Shown one piece after another: positions 18,671 through 30,600 of a DNA stretch of 64,000 nt. A model generated the notes under the pieces. The model did not search any database. It was not told where the DNA came from and worked only from the letters and a program-made list of their open reading frames with translations. The position numbers and the translations under genes are program-made. The first letter of the stretch is position 1. Every line of letters starts with the position of its first letter. Origin of the DNA: Patiria miniata (taxonomy: Eukaryota; Echinodermata; Asteroidea; Valvatida; Asterinidae); the NCBI RefSeq assembly GCF_015706575.1, contig NW_024037075.1:11159746-11223745 (forward strand), written 5' to 3'.

Positions 18671-21600
18671 CTGGTGAAGGAGGGGGAAGGGAATGGTTTG
18701 AGAATAATCACTCATCAGCCATGGGCTAGGCTGAGTTCCAGCGGTCGCCGCACTTAAAGCAGCAGCACGACGAAGCTGTGTTGCCGCATCGTTGGTACCA
18801 TCTCCTGCGTAACACGGTAATCACCTGCCAAGCGGGAGAAACATCACATCTACACTGGTTTCGCTTTCACCACTTTTTTTGAGAAGCAGCTCGTTTTTTT
18901 TTAAAAACTCATACAGATTCGTCGCATGCAGACAATATTTTATCCCAACAGCCGCAGCTAACACAAACACTCATGCATTTTGTTTTAGAATAGGTAGGTG
19001 TCGAGGCTCTGTATTCATAGTGCTGTTAAGCAGAGAATGATGGTAAGATAATTGTTTTGCAACAAAAACCGTATTAAAATCAGCCAGAAGCAGTTAACAC
19101 ATTTGGCATTTGTCTGTTATGCTAAGCCAGAGTTTCCAGTGCTTAGCACAGACGAATGCTTAAAAGCGTTTTGAAAATGCCCCTCAACTACCAAACAGAA
19201 TCCAGATACACGCTTTTGTATAAGTCACGAATAGCCAAATACCACACGGCTTTCGTTTCGCATCGGCCTCATGATTCACAAATGCAAACCAATCGTACCA
19301 AAAGAAAAACTGACCCAGACTTTTTCTCAAACATCGTTTGTCTATGTTTCTCTCGTTCAACTTCGCCCTTGGTAAACCAGACTTCAGAATCTGAACCCTG
19401 AATGCTAAACTGACGGATGATGTCCCAAAATGATGTACGAAACGATAGCCGTGTTGCAGGGTGGCATGCGATTCAGATTTAGGGTATGCATGTAAAGCCT
19501 CCAAAGAATACAAGATTCTACCTCTGTGTTTAAGAAGACGTAGATAACAGCTACGGCGAGACCTTGTGTGCCGGCCAATAAGGTACTGACGTACTCAAAG
19601 ATGAGCTTGACGATGTTTGGCAGGTTCTCCTCCAGGAAGGGCCGGCACAGCATCAGGACGTAGCCAACTCCCAGTAAGACTACCAAGAAGAGAGTTGCTC
19701 GCGCAGCTCGCCTGTAAAAACAAAACGACACACAAAAAACTCATCGAAAAAGTCGAACTATTTGCCACAACACCCATCCATAGTCTCACGATTGTAGCCT
19801 CCCTTAGTTTCTCCTCCAGCTACTACATATATTCTCACTGAGAGTTATGGCTCTTAATCAATACCAAAATGATCTTTCTTGAGAACGAAATAAAACCGAA
19901 TACCAGGAAAGGAAATGAGTGTCACACAGTATCGAATTTCGACGTAACGAGGCCGCGCTGTCTGGTCACGAATCGTACCTCGGTCCTAATTGGTATCCAA
20001 ACACCCCATTCTTGGTGATTTATCAGCGCAAGTATCAATATCAAGAAACAAATACGAGAGCATCAAGTCACAAACTGAAACATGACGAGAATTGTTCACG
20101 TCAGACAAGCGTGCGGACGTGCGACGGTCAGTCTGTGTTTAGTATTCTCAAACACTTCCTCAAGATATCAGCCTTCTTCTGAAAAGAGCCGTATACAAAC
20201 ACTCATCGCAAGGACGCGAGCAGAGAGCAAACAAGGCGGTATTTTTTTCCCCTTGAGACGGCGGGAGATGCTCCGGTAACAACCCGTTGACAAACCCCGC
20301 TGTTTACCTGTATTGTTTGATGTCACTTGTACGGTTACTTTGCATGCGTAGCTTGCTCATCAACAGACGCACGATGTTTAGGAGGAAGAAACAGTTGATC
20401 TGAAATGGGAGATGGATAAAGAGATAATGATGATCATTAGCCTTCATTTCCGAGCATTTGGTCTGATTGTATCGTGTGAGAGTTTTGTGGCGTCGAGAAG
20501 GCAAGTACGTGTACATAAGTAGCAACTAGGCCATTAGGCCAAGGAGAAAACTGTTAACAGCTGAGCAGGAGAAAACTTGAAGTTATCAAGAACAGTTTAA
20601 GTTATCAGTCAAATTGAACAAATCACCTGACGCGTCTCAAAGACTTTGTCTGGTACTCCTCGATGATGACTAATTAAGACGAATTAAATGCACGCCAACT
20701 AAATGAGAAACTAATTTGTTTTCTGGCTCTTGTACCAACACTTACATGGATTTTCAACACGACCCACTAAGATTAAGATTAAGGGGGTCTCGATGCGATG
20801 CTAATTATAATGAACGACCTCGTGTGGTTAATTAGCGCAGACACGACACAGAGAGATTCTAATCTTTGCTAGCATAAGGTGGATTCTGAACGAGAATGCT
20901 GTCGTTACAAGGCACGCCAGGTATCTATCATCTACATAACAGAACAAGCATAGGCGAAAGCACGACCCACGACATCCATAACCAATTAATCCTTCCCAGT
21001 CAAAAGTCAAAACGGCGAGAATCCACCCCAAAGATTCAATTTCTATAGTATCAGATAATCCTTCTTCACCAAAACTTTGTACTCTGCCTTAAAACTGACG
21101 TGGTTAAAAGCCTTACAAAAGTCGGAAGAAGGAAGGCTATCACTGCCTGAACTTAGAAATATTGACCTGCCTGAAAAAAGGCGAATCCTTTGAAAGATTA
21201 AGTACCTAGAGAAATCATCTGGCAAAATTAACTATCTCCCATTGACAAATCAAAACTCAGCCTTACAATCATGGTACAACCAACTTAAAACAACTCCTAG
21301 GAACATGACTTTAATGTGCTTACGTTCCTCTCATGGCAATGGTTATCAAACAGCTCACTGATGAGAACCATGGATGTTCACCAAAGTGACACCAACAATG
21401 TCTCCGAGAAAATACCTTTCAAAATCGGTCTGGAAATGCTCTGGCGCGTGACAGAATCTCTCCGTCCGGCTCATGTAGAGCAATCAATCTGTAACACTAC
21501 CCAAGTCTGGCAATAATGACGCTGTAACAACCCGCAGGAAACAGAGCTCAAAAAGGAATAACAGATGATGGATAATGTTTTGCTTGCCGTGATCTGGCGG

Positions 21601-24600
21601 CCATCAATAGCGCAAAGTTATCGGTCCTGCAATCAATATGAAAGGTGATACCTCGCGAGTCAGCGAGGCACCAGTGGAGGCGAGGTGGAGAGACAAATAC
21701 GGAGTACGATACACGATTTTATCGGCTTGGTAAACTTTGCACATGGAATGGGGGAAAAATGTTTTCGCTTTAGGCATTCAAGTACGCTTACCTATGTAGG
21801 TCAAGCCATTCATGCCACCATTCCACAAGACCCATTTATATGACTGCTCAAGCAGGGAGTTCAAAATACACATGCAATGACACGCCAAAATCGTTTGGTG
21901 TCTCTTTTGATATAAACACTATGCAAACTATCAGACTTTTTGGCTCAAGGTTCTCAAATGTCTTTCTGAAAGAAGTTTAACAAACCTAATTGACGGTTAA
22001 CAGACACTCACCACCAACACGAGGAGAATGGGCCCAATCACGCAGACGTATTCGTGTACCACTGTGGTTTCCACTGTATAGTCGATGAGATCACTGAAAA
22101 CATAGAGATACAATAATAATATTATATCTCCCTTGTGTATATACAATCGAAGACATTGAGTGCTTTTTTTTGTTCATTTGTGGTACAAATGAAATGTGTG
22201 TGTGTGAGTTTGTTTCTGCATTCAATGGGGAACGTTGAACAATAGAGGACAATAGGGTCCCCAATTCCCGAAAGGTCCCCAATTTGGATTTGTGTACAAA
22301 ACATACCTTGTGTATATAAAATGGAAGACATTGAGTGTTTTTTTTCAGTTGTGGTACAAATGAAATTTGTGTGAGTGAGTTTGTTTCTGCATTCAATGGG
22401 GGACATTGAACAATAGAGGACAATAGGGTCCCCAATTCCCGAGAGGTCCTCGAATTTGGATTCGTGTACAAAACATATGGGAGGTCTTCTCTAAAAAGTA
22501 AGAGTACAAACAAAAGAGGGACAATAGGGGGTCCCCGATTGCGGCAAATATACACTTGTCTGTGTGTGTTTGAGTATATTAGTGATGTCTCTGCGTCATA
22601 TGATTGTATGAAAGAATAATTGATATGTAAAGTATGGAAAATACTTTCCGTATAGCTTACCCTTCAGGATACAGTGCAACAGAGACGATGGCCCAAACTC
22701 CCACGAAAACCAGAGGCATGGCTGGTAAAACAAAGAGACACACTCTCTTCAATATTACTTTGCACAGTGAACACTTCAATAAGGCTAACGGTTCACCAGT
22801 GGCCCTCTGGAGGCGAAATACACAAAACTTGAAACAATGAGAAAGCTCACGGCACCATTTTAATCGCAGTGCATGCACATACATAGGTTTGTGCACATTC
22901 AATTGAAGACTAAACACACACCTGTCCCACGGGGAGGCTTAAGTTCCTAATATCACAAATTAGTGCCCTCACTTGGCACGACAGTAAACGAACAGCGCCC
23001 TCTAGGTAGATGCACAAGCCCATTAGATAAAACTTACCCCAGCCGATGACGCAGTATACCAAGAAGCTGATCTTGTCTGCGTCGATTCTGAGAGCAAAGA
23101 CCACCAGCGTGTGTAGATAGAGCCCCTCAACAAACATCCAGAAGTAATTGGTCTGCTCGAAGTAGTAGAGCAGGAACACGACCACTCGCTTCGGGTGCTG
23201 CAGAAAGGTTTCACAAAGGTTACCTTTACATTCTAACAGTAAGAAGTAAATCTCGGTAGGAACAAGGACTGATGTAAAACGCTGGAGGGCGCTCGACCCC
23301 TCTTCCAACGATACACATCTTCCATAGTGACAACATCATGCAGTACAATAGTTTAAGTGCTCCGTTTACCAAAACCTGATCACCATTGTAACAATAGGTC
23401 TCAAACTCAGGCAATTCTTTTTTGTGCCGAGCGTACTCCGTATCGCGAACAATCTGGCCCATTTAGAAAGTATAAGCCACTTACGTAGCCTCGATAACGA
23501 CTTACAAGTCACTAGAAAAGATGAGAGGCACATTTGCCCCGATCTGATGATTTCTAAACTTCAGTGACTGATTTAATCTTACCACTCGCAAGAAGAAAAG
23601 CCGAGATTACCTGTCACTCTAACTCAATAATTGATACTGAAATCCGATTTCATGCCTTGGAAAGAACGTTTGACAAATAGTCACGTAAATCAGAATAAGA
23701 CATGAAATCGTTCTTGTTTCGCTTTATGAATTCGATTATTATTCTGATTTTCGGCAGCCAATCAGATGATTACTCTCAATCAGATTCTAAAATAGACATG
23801 AGGAAACTCCTAGAGATATTTGAGATCTTGAGACAAATCTTTGTTTCCCGGTTTAAGAAATAAAATTCATCAGACAGACAGTTTGGAAATCACAGAATAT
23901 ATTTTGGTTGAACAGAAGTTACAGCTGGTCTTAATACAAATAGCATGACGCTGATAACAGGCACCGTCTATTTAGAACTTGTCTGTCAGTTTACACATTC
24001 TGAGCTTGGATCCTTTTACGTCATGAACCCTGAAAAGTTCTAACAAAACCTTTTCCCAAACTTTATCCTAGGTAAAATACCCTCGAATTCGTTTGGTATT
24101 CAAATCGACCTACGGAAGCCTATTCAATACAAAGTTCAAAGACGTACCAAAGACTCCAAGACCACAACGGGAGGCTGGATGAAATATACCATGTACTTCA
24201 GCATGAAGGAGCAGATCAGATGCAAATGGATTAGGTTCCTCGTGCAGCGTAGGGTTCTGTAAAGGTCAAAGGTCAAAGGTAAGGTCCTACAATAGCATGT
24301 GCATACAAAGGATGCATCACATGCGAAAAAAATAGTTCTGTATTAACGTAGGTAGGAAAGTAGTTTATATGTTTTGCACCTTGACGTCTTATAGGTTATG
24401 TGTATTGATTGAGCAGGGATGACAATAAATGTAAAGTCTCTTCTCAATTAAAAGACTCACAAACCCTTCTAAAAAACTCCTGACAAAAAGAAACCTAGTT
24501 GACAGTATATAATTCACGTACCTTGAGGTCATGAATATGATGAAGGCGACGGCGCATGCTGCAAGCGACAGACCGTATCCCAGATTGAGTAGAATGCCGA

Positions 24601-27600
24601 CAACCTGTGGCAAGCGTGAAAAGGAAACGAAAGTTACAAATAAGAAGACTAATCGGTAAATATGTTAATTCACACTAAGTTTACAAAGGGGAGTTTTAAC
24701 CCTAAAAGGGCTGGTTTATTTTGACCATCTCTCAGCCTGGGGGGGGGGGGGGGCGCATTCCGCCCCCTAAGATCTCGGGCATCGAGTGACGAACATTTTT
24801 GAAACTCGGTACATGCATAGAGCAACTCTTCACAAATATACCCCAAAAAATTCAGGACTATAGGTCAAAGGGTTTTGGAATTATGGCTAATTAATTATTA
24901 ATATGTACGAATGGCAATTCTGCTCTGAGCACACGACGTATATGGGAAAAATTTTGGTACCAAAAGATGCGCAAGGCTCGAGGGTAAAAAGTCACAATTT
25001 TTTTCAACGCTATCGCGGAAAAACTTGAGGAGGGAAGGGGGCGGATTCCGCCCCGGCCCTTTTAGGGTTAATTTTAGTTCAAAAGATCAAAACCTTGTGG
25101 AATGAATGTCAATAATAATGATAACAAGATATCGGACCAAAGAAAGAAATCATGGATGGACACAGAAGTACACCGCATGTTGATGATTACGGAGAAGGGG
25201 CGGATTCCGCCCTAGGCTCTTATAAGATTAAGCCTACATTCCTTAAGTAAACTGCCGTCCATGCATGCAGGCCAATTAAACTCCGGAATTCAATTCCAGA
25301 GTATTTAATCACTATCACTTTATTTGTCATGTTACATTCTCGTTCTAATTTCAGATCGATTCCAATTCATTTCTGTATCATTCCTCGTTACACTGGTGTC
25401 GTGCGTGATAACCTTGTCGGGAATAAGACTCGGCAAATCCCAGCGAGTCGCAGGAATTCCGACGCCGTTCACTGAGGCAGTCAGAGTGGGCGAGGCGACC
25501 AGACGCCATACTCACTCAGAGCACAGCGTTAAAGGAAGGGGGTTGACAGAGATGGTAGAAGCTAGTGTGCATAGATGTCCAAGCGAACCTCTGATGCGGT
25601 GAAACTCGATGTGACCATCACTGTGATCGCAACGGTCTCACAATTATCATATCAATTAAGGGCAATATAAGACATTTGCTAATTAAGCAGAAAGAAATTT
25701 GCTAACAAAGAAATGGGTTACCGGCCCGAATGTTTTCAAGTATATTGCCTGCATGATGTGCCTGTTCGTGGCAGATTTTTCCTTAGCACATGTATTTCCT
25801 CAATAGCATTTTCTATTAACGTTAATCGGCCACTCTGTGTAAGAAGCACTCTAACAAGTATAATTGGACGCTGGAGGGCGTCCTGCTTACCTCACACTGG
25901 ACACATCGGCACTCCCCCTGGCCTCCGTAGATAGCAAGTACATCGTCCACCTTCCATGTGGCGTTCGGGAAGCATGTTTTGTGAACTGTTGAATCAATAC
26001 ACGAAACGGTGAATCTTATTGAGCTACTGGGCTGCACCCCGCTGAATCAATACCCAAAAAGCAGTTCAGCAGAAATAAATGTAGAGCAACCAACAAAATA
26101 GGTCAAATGTAAGAAATCTGTGTCGAGTAATGTCTGTGGCTGCTTTGCATAGGCCTACCTGAAGTTGTTTGGTATCGGTCAAACATTGCTGGGCAGGTCA
26201 GCTCCGCAATGACACCCGGGGCGGTGGGTGGCCAACAGGTTATACCATCAAATTGTGCGCCGCAGTGAAAGTCTAGATAAAACAAAACAAAATGGAATGA
26301 TACTTGAAACAAATGAAAAATCAGGAGGAACAAATTCAGATGTTACATCTCTGAATGCCATTCAACAGCAGCTTTATATGCAATAAGGAATGACTTGTGA
26401 GAAAATGAGAATTTTAGATTTAAGAGCTCTGGAGGGTATCTTACGGTGACCTGCTTTAGGAAACTTGCAATAATTATAGAACCCACGAATGAGATTAGTG
26501 TCCTTGAGCAACTGATTTTACTGACAGAACTGCTTTCCTGAAAAAAATGAGACAATGGCAACCTGTAAAGGTTATGTTTAACATAATGTGATGCGAGTTT
26601 GACAGCAGCTACGAGTGAGAATATGTCGCCGCTGAAGCTTTCAAATTTTCTATTAAAATCCACAAACGCTTAGTTTGACAGACTTCGTAATAGCCGGTTC
26701 TAACCATGGATAATATTTGTTATTTGTAGTGTGGCACACTCCAAAAAGTCTCCAAATACTTCCTCCATTAACGACTAAAAGAACAAACATAAAACCTACG
26801 CTAAGAAAATACCACACATTTAGGGTTAGGTTGGGTTATCATTAAAATCTATGTTCAGACGGGTAGGTGAAATAGCCTGCATGTCACACCCTAATTCCCT
26901 TAACATGCCGATACAACGACAGTCTGTGTATCGGCATGCTAGCCTTGCTCTGGCCGCCAGGCTAGGCTTTCCGGTTTGTGGAGTGCCACGCAATCGGAAC
27001 GAGGAGGCAATGTTGACACTGCACCGCTGAGGTACGTGCTTTGCATACAAGAAACACTCCTCGGCCCCAGGGGTCGAGGTTGAGTCGATAATAATGCGGA
27101 GGTACAGGGAGGGTAACACTGACTCTATGTGTTTTACCACCGAATCTTATACGTAAAATACGCTGCAAATCAACACGACTCTCAATAAACGACTCGATCG
27201 ATACTCGTGGAAGTTCAAATTGCATTTTAATCCGGATTAACCACTACATGTAAAACCTATTTAGTTAGTAATCGGAGCCAAGTTCAATCGTTTAACTTAA
27301 AAACAGTATAATGTAATCCATTAAATACATTAACCATACACATACCAATTACTGGATGATTAGCTTTATACATTCAGTTACAACTCCCTATAAGAACTAC
27401 AAAGGGACCAAGTACTTGCAAGGACAAGCACACACGCCGTGAAACCTTTCACGTTGCTTGAGGAAACGAGGTCCGCTGTAAAGCTACGGCCTAAATGTCA
27501 TCGATGTCTCTGTGGAGCGGTGCATTGAGATTTTAAACAAAGGCTTTTAACCTATCAATTTTCCCATGAAACCAGAGGATTTTGCAGGTCAAAAAGCTAT

Positions 27601-30600
27601 CGTAAACATGCCATCTTTGAATCACCAGCATTCCAATCTATCTTTAAAGCGCAGAGCATAAACAAAACCTGTAAATTTGTGGTTTTCAACAAACATCAAC
27701 AGAAGCTCTTCTTTAAAAGGAACACCAAAGCTCCAAGCCTCCCTGCTGAATTTTACCTCCACGGCAAAATTTCAATACTGTCATATAGGACCAGAGCTAA
27801 TCGAGTTCACCTCCACAGTCACAGCCGGCCGTGCCGTCCGTACTTGCCGGACAATTACCGGTCGTGCAAGAACGCCGTGGTAATTTATCTGATTCTGTCT
27901 TCGGAGAGGCAGGTTTCATCTTGGTCTTTGGCTGAAGATGAGGAGACTAAAAGTCATCATACAGTGAGTCATACTCAGGGCGAGTTGTCGAAGGCTTCCT
28001 AAGTCACGTTCCCAATATCGATTCTTCTTGATGTCGATACTGGATCGTCATTACTTTCGATCCGAACATTTTCTTGGGTGTGTGCTTCTACAATAATTCC
28101 ATGTCGACATTCAGGAAGGAACACATCAAGGATTTCTTAAACCAACACTGCTAGATGGAAGGAATGAGATGTTGTATCGATTCCTTCGAATTCAGAAACC
28201 GTCACCTTCTACGGATTCATAAAATTTAAAAATAACTCATTCGAAACTTGAGCCGAAACAAATGTCATTCAACACTGTACCCTGTCATTGTAGCTGTTTT
28301 GAGGGCCCTTCGTTTTATCTCGCCAAAAGAAACCTTTCCGAAGTACGGTCCCCGAAACTACCCTGCCCGAAGCGATCCCCAGCCCACGACTTCACTTCCG
28401 ACGGAGTGGACTTTGATGTCCGGTCTGCCGGACATGCCAGTCTGAAGAAGCAGAAAATGTTTCTGCAGAAATTGTTTTTGCAGAAGAAAGATTTCCGCTG
28501 TGTCAACTGAAACGATTTATAATGGATGAGGCTCGGGTTTCATGATAGCGACGAAATATCTTATACCATATATCCAACGCCTAGGGCCACTTTCGAAATA
28601 AACTCCTCATGCTGTCCCTGTACTTACTTTACAAGCAAGATAAATCCCCGTTATTTGGCCACGACTTTCTTCCCAGGCATCTTAAAATTGTCAAGGAATA
28701 GTCGGCAAGGAATATCCGTTAAATGTAATTTGCCAAGAGGAAAGGAAGGAACTGGTATCAGCTAACAGTCATCGTGTCCCGACCAAAACGTTGTGAAATA
28801 AAATGCTGCGATTTTTAGGTCTTTGAGGTATCGGCTGAAGGTACCCTTGTTTGTTAATCTTTGAAGTAAGAGTGGGACTCGAATAAGTATAAATCCGATA
28901 AATTCATCAATAAAAAGGTCATCGCAATGAAGCATAACGGAGTTTGAGTGCAAACATGAAAGTTAAATATAATGTGTTAGTCAGGCAAACCAAATCAGTA
29001 TAGCAAACGAAAAGGCGTGAGTCTTCTACAGTCTAGCAGGAAAGAGGAGTCTTATCAGGCTCCATGTGCCGGATTTAAGACACCCTTCTCTACTTTGTCC
29101 CCCCCCTCCATCAGAATGTTGCTAGATAATCCCCAGTACTACATGTAATAACTTCCACGCGAGCGGTTCCCTGTCATAAGTACGCACTGAGAGAGGCATT
29201 AGCTCCGAATGACGTCTGAGATAAATTTTATCAGCGGGCGAAATCGCATCATTCGAAGATGCTAGGAGCAAACTGTCGAAGTTGTCTTTCTTATTAAAAT
29301 AAAAACCCACTTGGACTGAACTCATCAGTGTTGGGCTCATCCTGCTCATGTTGCGGGCGATACTTGACACAAGACTTGTCGCAGCTCATTGAATCAGTCC
29401 CCTTTTCGAACACCTCATCAATTCCGAGGTTTTTTTCTCTCTATCCTTCACAACTCCCAGACAATCGTCTGATCAAGCCCCAAGGAGAAACTGATCGTAC
29501 TCGAGTTGGCAGTTATGACATTAATTGAGATCGGTTGTGGCTATCTGCAATTGGATGACGATTAAAATAATGAAACCTAGGATTTCAAACTGCCGAGCCT
29601 GAGGGGGATATGTCACAAAAGACGACGTTCGATCAAATGCTGTACAGAGTTAGGATACAGAAGTAAATTTAAGACTCTGGCGATAAGTGGGCGGCAAAGA
29701 AGTGAATCATTGACAAGCGGCCCATGATAATATTATACAACTAAAGGACCATGATAATTTTACAAATAAAGGACTTAGAACTAAAAAAAAATATTTTCCT
29801 TAGAGATATCCTTCAGGATTGAAACTAAACATCTAGTTAACATGAGTGCAGACTTCAAACGGCAATGTTTCTGCCATATGTAAGTGAGTTGTATACAGAG
29901 GGTGCCAAAAAAGTGTAACATTCAGAAAACAAATAATTAAAACTGTTTAATGTTTATTTCCTTCAATGAAATTATATATTACATTAAACCCTGACTATTT
30001 CTCAATCCACTCCTTTTCACCCCATTCCATTTGGGTCCCTAGATCCAGGAATACAATCAATTCAGTGAAATGGTGTACATTTTACTTGGGCCACTCTCGC
30101 CTGGACATGCTGAATCTGGGTTAAGCATTGCATTGAAAAGGCACTGAAGTTGGTGACATCACAGGTGATTGTTTACACCCTTTCACTTAACTGATTGTAG
30201 GTCTGGATCTAGGGACCCAAATGGAATGGAGTAAAAAGGAGGGGATTGAGAAATAGTCCAGCTTTAATACAAAATATCATTTCGTTGAAGAAAAAACATT
30301 AAACAGTTTTAATTATTTGTTTTCTGAATGTTGCACTTTTATGGCACACTCTGTACACTGGGTTTATAAGCTAAAAAAAAATACTTCCTGTTGATGTTCG
30401 CAAACCATAATCAGAAAGATGCCAAGCCGCAATGAGCATCACTCAAAGCTGAAGGCTCTGACTCCAACAGGCTGAAACTCAATAACCACCACCCTCGAAA
30501 CTTTAACATCTTAACAAATATCTCACGCGCGAGGTGAAATCCTCAGAGCAGCGCCCGACTGGTCAGGAGATTAAAATGAATAGTCTTAACGCCTGAGAGA

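Noticed and set aside
18187-18757. 180-aa and 134-aa frames on the + strand
   Set aside because: They are antisense to the GPCR tail exon, which has splice-consistent class B content; no domain is seen on the + strand.
22091-22555. 154-aa frame on the - strand
   Set aside because: Repeat peptide produced by the 175-bp tandem duplication read in phase; the real GPCR exon covers only 22012-22093.
25324-25602. 92-aa hydrophobic frame on the + strand
   Set aside because: It lies inside a GPCR intron, has no family resemblance and no splice or start context that supports it.
26904-26938. Terminator or microRNA hairpin
   Set aside because: The stem is only 11 bp and there is no other support.
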